Shown: positions 9,400-18,467, counted from the first letter of the stretch. The stretch is DNA of 64,000 bases from Candidatus Poribacteria bacterium (GCA_022827185.1 JAJDTM010000056.1:1-64000); one strand, 5' to 3'. Numbers and translations: made by a program. Notes: a model not told the origin generated them from the letters alone.

Positions 9400-10652
9400 A
9401 AAGAATACCTGTAACAGCAAAAATACTTGCGCCGATAGCTCTTAAACGCGACCGACAATCTGACCGTTCTGGGAGCGTCCGTTCTGTTACGGGTACAGCA
9501 GTCCGTGGAGCTTTAGCCTCTCTTTATTTACAGCAACACGGGTGGGCAGACGACACCTTTAATCGTTTGTTCCTAAATGAGGCATCATGCCGGTTTAGTC
9601 CATTGGATCCGGGTCCAAAGTATTTTCCGTCAACAGCTGCATCCTGCAAGCGCGAGGGGATAAACCACGCCCTTGTAGACCAACTCTGGTATCGTATCGC
9701 CCAACACTACACAGCAGGTCTCGTAGCAGAGACGGCAGCATCTCCATGGCGGCAATGTAGCAAAGAGCGGTGCCAGGCAGATCTGAAAAGGCATGATGGG
9801 TTTTGGGAGGAACGCGCAAATAACGATTTACGCGAGATGAACAATGACCGGCAACATGTCGCTGCCCATGTCGGTATTGACCGACATACGGCGACCGCAG
9901 CGGATGCTATATTGTATACACTTGAATCCACATTACCTTCGTGTGAAAAAAAAGACCTATATGGTTGGCTCTTGGCAGACGATAAGGCTCTCGATGGACT
10001 CAAAGAACTCTTAGCATCCGAGGGTTACTGCATCTCGGTAGGACATCAGCGAACGCGTGGCTATGGAGATATACGCATCCAATTCGGCGATGCCGTTGAA
10101 GCGGTTGATTTGAAAACGGATGCGGGAAATTGGAAGCAATGGAGTCAGAAATTAGTGACGTTTTTGAGTTCACCGCCGCTCTGTGTCCCAGACATTGATC
10201 CTGAGCATTTTTATTTTTCACTCTCTTTTCCTACGGGTGCTATATTCGTGGATAAATTTCTGCGCTACAGCCTCGATCCGGCTACGATGCTTTCATGGCT
10301 ATCGCCTATGTCTTCTGTTGATAACGCCTTTCCAATACAAGACCGCCCCATCCATAATTTTTCATCGGGCGGCACGATGCGATGGATAACAGCCGTAACC
10401 AAGCACGAACGGCTTCGCGGCTGGAACGCTGCCCACGGCTTACCGCGTCAGTTTGAATGGAGTGTAGCACGCGGTTCAGTCTATGTTTATTGCTTCCAGG
10501 GGACTATTGAGGAGCGGGAGGTGCTTTTCCAACAACTCAAAGATTTGTCGAAGGATGGCATTGGGCTGCGCCGTAATGAAGGTTTTGGCACGGTGATTAT
10601 TTCGGATGATTTTCATTATCAGTTTCGCAACCAACGGGAGGTCGAATCGTGA
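9396..10652 (+). CDS. csx10: Csx10, Cas5-like RAMP subunit, marker of subtype III-D
   Basis: 418 aa, GTG start overlapping the preceding stop by 4 nt. The opening (KILAPIALKRDRQSD, then RSVTGTAVRGALASLYLQ) and the end (GIGLRRNEGFGTVII) are the typical Csx10 pattern: an N-terminal RAMP fold with a T-G-x-x-V-R-G-A-L motif and a C-terminal glycine-rich loop. A second RAMP-like loop, HQRTRGYGDIRI, is visible near residue 210. In type III-D complexes Csx10 takes the Cas5/Csm4 position and holds the 5' handle of the crRNA next to Cas10. Its presence is the main reason to call this locus III-D rather than III-A or III-B. Confidence 0.88.
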   Translation: MKRIPVTAKILAPIALKRDRQSDRSGSVRSVTGTAVRGALASLYLQQHGWADDTFNRLFLNEASCRFSPLDPGPKYFPSTAASCKREGINHALVDQLWYRIAQHYTAGLVAETAASPWRQCSKERCQADLKRHDGFWEERANNDLREMNNDRQHVAAHVGIDRHTATAADAILYTLESTLPSCEKKDLYGWLLADDKALDGLKELLASEGYCISVGHQRTRGYGDIRIQFGDAVEAVDLKTDAGNWKQWSQKLVTFLSSPPLCVPDIDPEHFYFSLSFPTGAIFVDKFLRYSLDPATMLSWLSPMSSVDNAFPIQDRPIHNFSSGGTMRWITAVTKHERLRGWNAAHGLPRQFEWSVARGSVYVYCFQGTIEEREVLFQQLKDLSKDGIGLRRNEGFGTVIISDDFHYQFRNQREVES

Positions 10653-11098
10653 TTGTTTTGAGTGATGCGTTAATCCAAGAATCCGATTGTTATATTGACG
10701 AGAAGCATGGAACATTCTCTCAATTGGGTGGACGTTTCTTTGACGAGTTTGAATATGACAGAGAGACGAATAATATTAGCACGCAAGTTCGTAATCTTCA
10801 ACAGATTACCTGCTCTGCCACCCGCTTTGCGGACATTGAGGATTTCGTCAAGAACCAAATGGGTAAAGAGAAAACGGGTGAAGAGCAAAAAACGCCGTGG
10901 AAGGCATTGGGAAACGAAGTTTTGGAGCATTTGGAGGTGTTACGGGAGAAAAGCCAAGAATTAGATACGGATCCCCATAATCAGATGGCTTTGCGTTTAC
11001 GTTTTGCCCGTAGTTGGGTGCGTGCTGTGGTGAGTGCCTACCTCTATAAGGTCGCACTTGATCAGATGGAAAGGGAGGAACCTAATGAATCATCTTGA
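10649..11098 (+). CDS. cas11: Probable Cas11 small subunit
   Basis: 149 aa, GTG start overlapping csx10 by 4 nt. It is charged and appears mostly helical (DIEDFVKNQMGKEKT, LRFARSWVRAVVSAYLYKVALDQ). Size, helical character and the place right after csx10 fit the III-D small subunit (Csm2/Cmr5-like, Cas11), which lines the inner filament of the complex. There is no sharp motif, so the call rests mainly on size and context. The next gene starts 14 nt before its stop. Confidence 0.6.
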   Translation: MIVLSDALIQESDCYIDEKHGTFSQLGGRFFDEFEYDRETNNISTQVRNLQQITCSATRFADIEDFVKNQMGKEKTGEEQKTPWKALGNEVLEHLEVLREKSQELDTDPHNQMALRLRFARSWVRAVVSAYLYKVALDQMEREEPNESS

Positions 11099-11768
11099 TC
11101 TGCTATCTGACACCACATACCGCCAAAAGGCTATTGGGTACTTGAATCAACTGTTATGCCACGTTGAAAGATTTCCTGTGAAAAAGTCGCAGATTTACGG
11201 ACTTCGCCAAATCGCGAGGCAGCAACCTGGTATCCTCAAAGTATTTGCACAACATCAAGGCGAGCGTGCTCTGCGCAAACAGAGCAAGGCATCCAAGTTA
11301 CAAACTCTAAAAAACTTACAAGCCGAAATTGATTTCTGGATCCTTGTGTTCGATCTGTGTGGTGATGAAGATGAAGAAGTTGGTTACTCAAAGTTTAATG
11401 TCGTTGCGCCTGCCCGCGATCGCTGTGCCGATGCTCAGACCAGATTTGACAGAGCTGCCAATAGGAATGATCCAGATGAAGAGGTTTTAAAGGATTTACA
11501 AGCTGAAATTGATTTCTGGACGATAGTGATCCAGCGGCGTGATACAGCGACTCCAAATTGGTCTGTGCGGATAGAAGCGGATGCCCATCTCCCTGAAGAA
11601 CTCCGTGAAAAAAGTGGCATGTCGCGCAGAAAGAAACGAAGCCTCAAAGAGCATCGGAAGGTTCATCTTGAGCGATGGGACGATGAGCATATTCCATTAT
11701 TTTTTCAGCGTTTTTGCACGCATGCTCTGTACTGCTTAGGAATGTCAGATAACTCACAAGGGGAGTAG
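11085..11768 (+). CDS. Unrecognised protein of the III-D operon
   Basis: 227 aa. The ATG at 11085 follows GGGAGGA and overlaps the preceding gene by 14 nt, so an upstream in-frame start at 11034 is rejected. I do not recognise a family. It may correspond to the all1473-like gene of unknown function that accompanies type III-D operons; this is inferred from position only. The protein is charged and helical, with YGLRQIARQQPG near residue 40 and a basic MSRRKKRSLKEHRK stretch near the C-terminus. The octapeptide LQAEIDFW occurs twice, 60 residues apart, encoded by nearly identical 25-nt stretches (11316-11340 and 11496-11520). It may be a structural partner of the complex. Confidence 0.75.
   Translation: MNHLDLLSDTTYRQKAIGYLNQLLCHVERFPVKKSQIYGLRQIARQQPGILKVFAQHQGERALRKQSKASKLQTLKNLQAEIDFWILVFDLCGDEDEEVGYSKFNVVAPARDRCADAQTRFDRAANRNDPDEEVLKDLQAEIDFWTIVIQRRDTATPNWSVRIEADAHLPEELREKSGMSRRKKRSLKEHRKVHLERWDDEHIPLFFQRFCTHALYCLGMSDNSQGE
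11316..11520 (+). repeat. In-frame 25-nt direct repeat in the unknown cas gene
   Basis: 11316-11340 and 11496-11520 differ at one base and both encode LQAEIDFW. The distance is 180 nt, exactly 60 codons. The intervening residues are not clearly alike, so this is either a decayed 60-residue duplication or a twice-used motif. Confidence 0.85.
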
Positions 11769-11771
11769 AAT

Positions 11772-12659
11772 ATGACGAGTAGCAAAGCATCAAATGTCAA
11801 ATTTGGGTTGAGGGAAAAAATACGGCTGACAGCATCTCTTGTGTTTGACACGGCTTGGCGTATTGGTTCTGGTAAAGAAGGCGAGACCATGAGTGATTTG
11901 GGAGTCGTGCTTGACACTCTGGGACAGCCGGTTCTTCCGGGTTCCTCTCTCAAAGGAAAATTGCGGAGCACTTGCGAAACCTTATCGCATGCGCTTGGGT
12001 TGAGTGCTTGCATGTTAAATCACGCAGCGAGTGGTGTGAGTTGCACCAGTGATGTAAATTACTACAGCCGTGTTTGTCGTGATGCGTATCAACAGGCGTC
12101 TAAGAAAGGTTTAAAGTCGCGCATGCGATGGATAGCTGACAACACCTGCGATGTATGCAAACTGTTTGGTTCACCGATACAGGCAGGGAGGTTATGGATA
12201 AGTGATGGCACCTTGGAAGATTGGGCATCTATTGTGCAGGTTCGAGATGGTGTCGTCATTGACCGCGATAGTCAGACGGCTGTCAAAGGTCTCAAGTACG
12301 ATTATGAAGTAGTTCCTCCAAGCAGTCGATTTAAAATTGTGATTGACTTTGAGAATCCAACCAGCGCTGATTTAGCTTTGCTCGGTGCTGCTCTGTTTCA
12401 ATGGTCCGCTGGTAGCAGCATTGGAGGCTTTACGAGCCGTGGTCTGGGACGTTTTCATCTCAACGAGATAAAACTATGCGGGGTTGACATGTGTAATCCA
12501 GCACAAAGATTGAAATTCCTAACAGGCACGACGACGGAATCACGCCTTAGCGATTTGGGAAGTTGGGAGAAATACTTTACTAAACACATCAAGAGTCGGG
12601 TAAATGGAACGTCTGTTACCTCTGATGCCCAAGTCGCTTCTGAAACGAAGGAGGGTTAG
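11772..12659 (+). CDS. csm3: Csm3-like Cas7 RAMP subunit (second)
   Basis: 295 aa, ATG 3 nt after the previous stop with AAGGGGAG ahead. Features of the Csm3 type: FDTAWRIGSG, then SDLGVVLD with D42 as the candidate RNA-cleaving aspartate, PVLPGSSLKGKLR (residues 53-65), a CDVCKLFGSP box, and the C-terminal GGFTSRGLGRF loop. The two cysteines before LFGS, with others upstream, suggest a zinc-binding insertion as in many Cas7 thumbs. It should be one of several different Cas7 copies along the crRNA; type III-D complexes are known to use non-identical Cas7 genes. Confidence 0.88.
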   Translation: MTSSKASNVKFGLREKIRLTASLVFDTAWRIGSGKEGETMSDLGVVLDTLGQPVLPGSSLKGKLRSTCETLSHALGLSACMLNHAASGVSCTSDVNYYSRVCRDAYQQASKKGLKSRMRWIADNTCDVCKLFGSPIQAGRLWISDGTLEDWASIVQVRDGVVIDRDSQTAVKGLKYDYEVVPPSSRFKIVIDFENPTSADLALLGAALFQWSAGSSIGGFTSRGLGRFHLNEIKLCGVDMCNPAQRLKFLTGTTTESRLSDLGSWEKYFTKHIKSRVNGTSVTSDAQVASETKEG

Positions 12660-12661
12660 TT

Positions 12662-13615
12662 GTGTTACGGAAATGGCTTTGTCAGGCTGATATAAAAATT
12701 ATAATTGAGCCAGTTGATCCGGTGCTGGTTAAGAGCGGTTATGCCACGATGGATAATGCGGACATGGTTCCCGTGTCGACGTTTAAGGACGGCAACAGTG
12801 TTTATTACTTTCCCGGTTCCTCGCTTAAAGGTGTGATGCGCAGTCACTTGGAACGTATCGCTCGCACCTTGCATCCAGGGAAGGTATGTATCCCTTACTA
12901 CGATCCTAAGAAGAAAGACACCACTGGACCGCCGATTGCGTCGGAACGTCAGTCTTACGGTTGTAGTTATGATCCAGAGGAAAAAACTTCTGCTACTGCG
13001 TATGCCGATTCATGTGCTGCGTGCCGTCTGTTTGGTTCTTTGAAGTTTGGCGGACGATTGAGTATAAGTGATGCCTATCCACGATCAGGTCATAACCCGG
13101 AGCTTGAATTACGCAATGGTGTCGGAATTGATCGTTTTACGGGAGGATCGGTATCAGGTGTTTTGTTCGATCTGCAAGTCCTTGTGGGCGGTGAATTTGA
13201 AACCAACTTGCGTCTGATTAACTTTGAACTCTGGCAGCTTGCTGCCCTTAACATATTGCTGTCGGATATGAAGGATGAAATGATTGCAATCGGATCAGGA
13301 CGCAGCCGTGGACTTGGTCGCGTACGCATCACAGTCTCCTCGTATTGTCTGTCTTATGTGAAGCAGGTTAATAATCTCAAAGGGTTGTACCAGCTCGCTA
13401 TTGATGAGGAACGCCAAGCTTATGCGTTACACTGTTGGGCACCTCAAAATGCTATTGCGCTAGGGACATCTCATCCACGCGGTCTACGACACTGTTATGA
13501 TTTAAGTGCAAACTGGAAGAAAACGTTACACCCCCTTAAACCAGCCTTTGACAAATTTTTGGAGTGGCATTCAGGACCTTGGGGAGTGGCATCGAATGAC
13601 GAAGCTGCTGCTTAA
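12662..13615 (+). CDS. csm3: Csm3-like Cas7 RAMP subunit (third)
   Basis: 317 aa, GTG start 2 nt after the previous stop, with GGAGGG upstream. It contains VYYFPGSSLKGVMR (from about residue 47), SCAACRLFGSLKFGGRLSISD and the glycine-rich SGRSRGLGRVRI loop, all typical of Cas7/SSO1426-type RAMP proteins. D34 in NADMVPVSTF is the candidate catalytic aspartate, in the same place relative to PGSSLKG as in its two sister genes. CxxC in the LFGS box suggests zinc. A C-terminal tail of about 90 residues after the glycine loop is not shared with the sisters. Confidence 0.86.
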   Translation: MLRKWLCQADIKIIIEPVDPVLVKSGYATMDNADMVPVSTFKDGNSVYYFPGSSLKGVMRSHLERIARTLHPGKVCIPYYDPKKKDTTGPPIASERQSYGCSYDPEEKTSATAYADSCAACRLFGSLKFGGRLSISDAYPRSGHNPELELRNGVGIDRFTGGSVSGVLFDLQVLVGGEFETNLRLINFELWQLAALNILLSDMKDEMIAIGSGRSRGLGRVRITVSSYCLSYVKQVNNLKGLYQLAIDEERQAYALHCWAPQNAIALGTSHPRGLRHCYDLSANWKKTLHPLKPAFDKFLEWHSGPWGVASNDEAAA

Positions 13616-13630
13616 ACAGGAGGTGGGTGT

Positions 13631-14236
13631 ATGACCATGCTTTTGAAAGCATCAGATTTGACACAAGAAAAGTTTCTTGACCTAATTCAAAATCTCACTC
13701 TTAAAGATGTCGTCCCGGATGAGGAAATTTCCCCTTACTACATTTGGATTCAAGCCGCGGATGGGTGGGCTTTAGATAAATGGAATCGAGAATCTGGTCT
13801 TGAAAGCAAGATAAGATGGTATAGTGCGGGTCGCGAGTCGATGATAGTGCCTTCACGAGACTGTGTGAGAAAATCTACATCGGGACGACTGTTCGGCCCG
13901 GATGGAGAGTTGCGTTGGCGGAACATTCCGATGCTTGCGCCCTCGTGTTGGCGTACTGTCTTTCTCGGAAACGTGGACTGGGTAGGGGAGGTATTGGAAG
14001 ATTCTTCTGACTGCTTAAGTCATTTGCAGTCGCACCAAGACAGTTTTTTCTTGTGGGGGCAGCTAACAGAAACAGCACCCGACGAATGGATTGAATTGCG
14101 TATTCCACACCGATTTCAATATCCAATTGATGGAAAACCGAATAGGGTGAAAGTTATCACACAACAGTGGCGCGATGATACTGGTGAACCTCACTTTGTC
14201 CGTTTGTGTAATCTTGAGTCTGAGGAGAAAGACTGA
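13631..14236 (+). CDS. Csx19-like type III-D protein
   Basis: 201 aa, ATG at 13631 preceded by AGGAGGT at 6 nt. Position between Cas7 genes of a III-D operon, size, and the RLFGPDGELRWRNI segment (about residue 87-100) followed by a VFLG strand agree with the Csx19 group (TIGR03984), a III-D companion protein. In known III-D complexes Csx19 is a structural component; this role is inferred here. It is rich in tryptophan and has no nuclease motif that I can see. Its stop overlaps the next ATG by one base. Confidence 0.5.
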   Translation: MTMLLKASDLTQEKFLDLIQNLTLKDVVPDEEISPYYIWIQAADGWALDKWNRESGLESKIRWYSAGRESMIVPSRDCVRKSTSGRLFGPDGELRWRNIPMLAPSCWRTVFLGNVDWVGEVLEDSSDCLSHLQSHQDSFFLWGQLTETAPDEWIELRIPHRFQYPIDGKPNRVKVITQQWRDDTGEPHFVRLCNLESEEKD

Positions 14237-15411
14237 TGCCTAAAGGAGAGAATTACTGGAACCCTTATCGCTGGGTTACTGTTAGCGATGAGGATGTTGA
14301 ATACGAAGTTCCAAATTATCATCATAACTTGAGAGGTCTTTCTGGACGCATCTGGTGCGAACTTAAGGCACTAACGCCATTGTTGATTGGTGCCGGTCAA
14401 CTCCGCGACACCGCAGATGTCCAAGTTCCCAATGATCACGACGATAAAGTTTCCAATATCGAATTTGTTCGTTACGATCACAATGATTGTCCCTACATTC
14501 CAGCGACCTCGCTCAAGGGGCCTATACGCGCATTGGCAGAAGTAGTCGGCAATGCAACTGTGCCATTTCCAAAAGCATCGGTTGATAGAGCGCACAGACT
14601 GGCACGTGGACGCAGCATTATCAATAACGTTCCGCAATTGGAAACTGTAGCCCGGACGTTCGGCTACTTGCATGATAAGAATGTCTTCGCCGGTCTGATC
14701 CGTTTCAGCGATGCAGCGTTTATTGAAAGCCCTCAATCACCAGACGATTGGCAGTGGTACACAATCGTTGTGGGACAACCGAAGTCGAGCCATCGGGCAT
14801 TTTATCCAGGGTATCCAGCCAGTAATAAGCGCAAATTCTACCATCACCATCCGGGGGTTTCCGATCTCAACGAGGCACCTGATAACATAAAGCAAGTTGC
14901 CAACGTAAGACCTGCTCCGCCTGAGACGCGTTTTAAGTTTACGGTGGGCTTTACGAATCTACGTAATGACGAACTCGATTTGCTACTTTACTGTTTAAAA
15001 CTTGAAGAACAGGTTACTGTCGAATTAGGGACTGCGGCACTTGGCAGAAAAGCAAATCAAAGTTCTGTCACTTTAGTCGGGCCACTCCGCCATAAAATAG
15101 GGGGTGCTAAATCTCACGGGGCTGGCTCTGTTCATATTCAGATAATGAAGATGGAATTGTGTTCGGATGCATCGGCACGTTACAGAAGTGGCAACGCTAC
15201 CGAAACATTGAAGCTGCCGCAACTCAAAACGGAACTTGATAAGCGGACTGCTCCGTTCTGTCAACGAACAGACTTAACCATGAATGAGCTTCGTGCTATG
15301 TTGATTTACACCACTGAGGATCCGAGGCGGAATATTAAATATCCAGATTATAACTGGTTTCGGACAGAAAGGAACCAAAATCCAAAAACCGAATTAAAAC
15401 CCACCCTCTAA
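14236..15411 (+). CDS. Csm5-like Cas7 RAMP subunit
   Basis: 391 aa, start coupled (TGATG) to the preceding stop. RAMP signatures: LTPLLIGAGQLRD near residue 47, CPYIPATSLKGPIRALAEVVG near residue 85, and the glycine-rich GGAKSHGAGSVHI near residue 290. It is longer than the other three Cas7 proteins and lacks their CxxCxLFGS box. This matches the Csm5-type terminal subunit that caps the 3' end of the crRNA; in subtype III-D this place is often taken by a diverged Cas7. Confidence 0.8.
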   Translation: MPKGENYWNPYRWVTVSDEDVEYEVPNYHHNLRGLSGRIWCELKALTPLLIGAGQLRDTADVQVPNDHDDKVSNIEFVRYDHNDCPYIPATSLKGPIRALAEVVGNATVPFPKASVDRAHRLARGRSIINNVPQLETVARTFGYLHDKNVFAGLIRFSDAAFIESPQSPDDWQWYTIVVGQPKSSHRAFYPGYPASNKRKFYHHHPGVSDLNEAPDNIKQVANVRPAPPETRFKFTVGFTNLRNDELDLLLYCLKLEEQVTVELGTAALGRKANQSSVTLVGPLRHKIGGAKSHGAGSVHIQIMKMELCSDASARYRSGNATETLKLPQLKTELDKRTAPFCQRTDLTMNELRAMLIYTTEDPRRNIKYPDYNWFRTERNQNPKTELKPTL

Positions 15412-15526
15412 TAAGACTTTGATTACAGATGATTTTTCAAGCAATAGTGTGTTATGAAACATTTAGGACCTTTGTCGTGTTTGACGTTAATGAGGATTTC
15501 CCGATCTATAAATTGCAGTTTCCATA

Positions 15527-16495
15527 ATGCTTCAAAACTTCCGCTTCGCACAATACCGTTTCACGTACACCGTCAAAGAACCGCTGAAGATGCCACACTA
15601 CAAAGGCAACGTCTTCCGCAGCAGATTTGGATACATCCTTCGGGACATTGCGTGTGTCGGCAGTGAACAGCAATGCGAAAAGCAGTGCCAATTTCCAGAC
15701 CGGTGCGTCTACTCCAAATGCTTTGAAACGCCAGTACCAGACGACAGTCCGATGCTCCGGGGGCAACCCTTTGCACCGCACCCGTTTATCCTGCAACCGC
15801 CACGCACCGGAAAACTCGAATACGCACCGGGCGATACTTTCGCCTGTAATATGATTCTCATCGGGGAGGCAATCAATCTGTTGCCGTGGATCGTATTTAC
15901 GTTCGACCAGATAGGCAAACGACGTGTCGGACTCCGAGGCGAACGCGGGCAATGTCAACTTGAAAAAGTAGAAAGCCTTCCCGCACAGGGTAACCATGAG
16001 TCCCAGACGATTTACATCGCAGAAACCGAGATGCTAACGGATGATGGACTGATTCTTGGAATTGACGATGTGATGAATAGCGCGCCGCATGTCACGGATG
16101 CGATTGAACTGGAATTTATCACACATACCAGTATCAAAGTCAATGGGAGATGGACGAGCCACTTGACGTTTGAACATTTCCTCCGCAATCTGCTCAGGCG
16201 TATCCGTTTCTTGAGTTATTTTCACTGTGGCGAGGATTTGGATGTAGATGCCCGTGCGTTGATTGCAGCCGCTGGTGCTGTCACACACCAACCCAATTTT
16301 CGCTGGCATCGTGCAGACCGGTACTCCTACCGTGCAGAGAAATCCGTTCCGATGGGTGGATTCACGGGGCCCATCCGCTTTTCGGGTGAATTAGAGCCGT
16401 TTCTACCTTTTATTTTTCTCGGCGAGTATCTGCACATCGGGCACCACACCGCATTTGGGCATGGGCAGTATCGCCTCACGGTTCCGAGCAGGTAG
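15527..16495 (+). CDS. cas6: Cas6 pre-crRNA endoribonuclease
   Basis: 322 aa, the last cas gene, separated from the others by 115 nt. MPHYKGNVFRSRFG (residues 22-35) is the Cas6 N-terminal motif, followed by a cysteine cluster (CVGSEQQCEKQCQFPDRC) seen in a branch of the family. The C-terminal glycine-rich loop is GHHTAFGHGQYRL (residues 305-317). H24 or one of the C-terminal histidines could be catalytic. It should cut each array repeat 8 nt before its 3' end, giving the ATTGAAAC/ATGGAAAC handle. No clear ribosome site precedes the ATG. No cas1 or cas2 follows. Confidence 0.9.
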   Translation: MLQNFRFAQYRFTYTVKEPLKMPHYKGNVFRSRFGYILRDIACVGSEQQCEKQCQFPDRCVYSKCFETPVPDDSPMLRGQPFAPHPFILQPPRTGKLEYAPGDTFACNMILIGEAINLLPWIVFTFDQIGKRRVGLRGERGQCQLEKVESLPAQGNHESQTIYIAETEMLTDDGLILGIDDVMNSAPHVTDAIELEFITHTSIKVNGRWTSHLTFEHFLRNLLRRIRFLSYFHCGEDLDVDARALIAAAGAVTHQPNFRWHRADRYSYRAEKSVPMGGFTGPIRFSGELEPFLPFIFLGEYLHIGHHTAFGHGQYRLTVPSR

Positions 16496-16524
16496 ATACT
16501 TTAACCCACAATGTTGCTATCACA

Positions 16525-16731
16525 CTACCATTTTGGCAGACGCTCAAACCAATCGCGTATATCAGGAACTTGTGTGACACCCAGCAAGATGAGAATCGCA
16601 ACAATAACAGCGATCCAGATTAAGAAACGGACGGCGTGCTTGACGATACCGATGATGATAAATATAGCGAGTACCGCTGCAATTATGAAAAATATTGGGG
16701 AGTTGATGAATTCAGGCATAACAGCTTCCAT
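16525..16731 (-). CDS. Small hydrophobic membrane protein
   Basis: 68 aa, convergent with cas6. Two hydrophobic helices can be drawn (residues about 10-30 and 35-52), ending with a short charged tail DIRDWFERLPKW. No family is recognised. It lies just downstream of the decarboxylase on the same strand, separated by an 11-bp inverted repeat, and may be co-transcribed with it. An alternative start is the second Met (16719). Neither start has a good ribosome site, so it could be spurious, but the hydrophobic pattern is coherent. Confidence 0.5.
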   Translation of the reverse strand: MEAVMPEFINSPIFFIIAAVLAIFIIIGIVKHAVRFLIWIAVIVAILILLGVTQVPDIRDWFERLPKW

Positions 16732-16736
16732 TTTTG

Positions 16737-16766
16737 AACGTGAGTTTTCTTTATCAAACTCACGTT
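16737..16766. other. 11-bp inverted repeat overlapping the decarboxylase stop
   Basis: AACGTGAGTTT at 16737-16747 pairs with AAACTCACGTT at 16756-16766 across an 8-nt loop. It covers part of the decarboxylase stop codon and lies 6 nt before the small membrane gene. No T-run follows on the minus strand, so it does not look like an intrinsic terminator. Confidence 0.6.
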
Positions 16767-18399
16767 ACTCACGTAACTTTTCTCTGGCTTCCAGCACCTT
16801 ATCCACTACAGTTTTAACATCGGCTTCATCCACAAACGGAGAGAGGATATACGATTTTAATGCAACAATCGGCTCACCATAAGTGGTATGCCGATAGCAG
16901 TCGGTTATCGAAATAACCACGCCTCTCCCTTCCATCGCTTCAGTGTGTACGTATTGATAGATGTCTCGGTTATAGGCGTTGTGCGTAATCAAACTCTCGC
17001 GATAGGTAGCGTCCTCGAATTCCTGCCGCTTAATTGAGAAGGTATCCACACCGGGCGGATAGGCGCGAAAAAGGGATACGGTTCCGAAATTCTCCCGATT
17101 CAGCACGGTGGTGCCTGCGTGCCCCTCCAAGTGTTCCCGTAAGAGTTGGGTCATTTCAACGATGTGGCCAAGGATAACCTGCAAGCCTTGTTCACCAAAT
17201 AACTTGAGATTCGCAAGTGCAGCCAGAGGTCCCGTTCCCGATCTTGAGGTTTCAAGCGTGAACATACCAGGACGATAATCTCCAAAGTGATAAAGGTAAG
17301 GCATCTGTTCAGGATGCCGTTTCACCAAATCCAGATCGGCTTGGTTCTTGACGAGCACGAGACTGGAGATATAAGGTGCGAAACCGGTCTTGTGGAAGTC
17401 AATACCGATAGAGTCAGCAAGGGATAAATGCCGTATGCGCCGACACGCCCCGGCTAATGCTCGGATCGTGCGTGGACGGAACCCTAAGGGATTTTCCTCA
17501 AAATCGTAGTCGTTAAACACCGACCATGCCCATCCGATCACTGCGTCCGCGTGGATGTGCGGGCGGTAATCAAGTTGAAATTCATAGACGAGTGTATCCC
17601 GCAACGCCGCAATGCGTTCTAAATCGTCCAACCCGAACGCATCCGTGGTACCCAACGTTGCAATGATCGCAGCAATCTTTTTCCCATTCGCAAGTGCCTG
17701 TCGAGTGGCTTGTTCAAGATGCGTGAGATCCATTTCGTTGTCATGGGTTGTCGGAATTGTGACCAAATTGTTTGTTCCAATGCCGAGCCAACCGACAATA
17801 TTCATGGCACAATAATGCCCCGTATCTGACACGAACACGGTCGCATCCTCAGAGGTGCCGTTTTGGGCAGTCCCTGGGCACGCCTTCTCCAAACCGATTT
17901 TCACACCGTAGAGCGTTGTTCCGGTACCACCGAAGGTAAACACCCCACTCGACGCGCTTGGGTCATATCCAACCATTTGTGAGGTCATCCCGACGACCTC
18001 AACTTCAGCCAACGCTACAAGGCGGCTAAATTCATCCCATGTAATATTCGGGTTATACAGTGAAGCAACGAGTACACCAATCACGCTTGGAATCGTCGGC
18101 GGCGGTATGACGTTCTGTTGGCTCCGAGGATGTCCGAAAATAGTCATCCCTCGGAGATAACCGACGAGGTCTGCAGTGACATCCTCAACCGAGGACATCG
18201 CATCTGGCAATGTTGTCTGCCGCGCCGCCTCAAAATCAGCAGGGACGATAGTGTCGAGCATTGGCAGATGTGTTTTGAGAGCGTCCACTTGGTCTAAGGC
18301 GCGCATAATTGAATGCACAAAATAGGAATCATGAATCGGGTCAGATACCGGTTGTGGGAAGGCGAGGCGGATGTTTTCTAAAATATCGCGGTAGTTCAC
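16765..18399 (-). CDS. PLP-dependent group II decarboxylase (glutamate/aromatic amino acid type)
   Basis: 544 aa fold-type I pyridoxal-phosphate enzyme. SIGIDFHKTGFAPYISS holds the Schiff-base lysine (K337), and HIHADAVIGWAW carries the H-x-D-A-A-W-like motif that contacts the cofactor. FTFGGTGTTLYGVKIGLEKA corresponds to the G-G-T-x-x-N/T motif of the family. Members remove CO2 from glutamate, diaminobutyrate, cysteine sulfinate or aromatic amino acids; the substrate cannot be told from the sequence. A promoter lies on the minus strand upstream. Confidence 0.85.
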   Translation of the reverse strand: MNYRDILENIRLAFPQPVSDPIHDSYFVHSIMRALDQVDALKTHLPMLDTIVPADFEAARQTTLPDAMSSVEDVTADLVGYLRGMTIFGHPRSQQNVIPPPTIPSVIGVLVASLYNPNITWDEFSRLVALAEVEVVGMTSQMVGYDPSASSGVFTFGGTGTTLYGVKIGLEKACPGTAQNGTSEDATVFVSDTGHYCAMNIVGWLGIGTNNLVTIPTTHDNEMDLTHLEQATRQALANGKKIAAIIATLGTTDAFGLDDLERIAALRDTLVYEFQLDYRPHIHADAVIGWAWSVFNDYDFEENPLGFRPRTIRALAGACRRIRHLSLADSIGIDFHKTGFAPYISSLVLVKNQADLDLVKRHPEQMPYLYHFGDYRPGMFTLETSRSGTGPLAALANLKLFGEQGLQVILGHIVEMTQLLREHLEGHAGTTVLNRENFGTVSLFRAYPPGVDTFSIKRQEFEDATYRESLITHNAYNRDIYQYVHTEAMEGRGVVISITDCYRHTTYGEPIVALKSYILSPFVDEADVKTVVDKVLEAREKLRE

Positions 18400-18467
18400 A
18401 GTCTTTCAATCTCCAGCACCGAATTTAATAGCGTTGTATTGGGAATTAACTTCCCTATCTAACGGGT

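Noticed and set aside
7012..16495. Reading the operon as type III-A or III-B
   Set aside because: A Csx10-type Cas5, several different Cas7 genes and a Csx19-like gene fit III-D better, and no Csm4 or Cmr1/Cmr6 set is seen.
16737..16766. Inverted repeat as a terminator of the decarboxylase gene
   Set aside because: No T-run follows on the minus strand and a possible gene starts directly after it.
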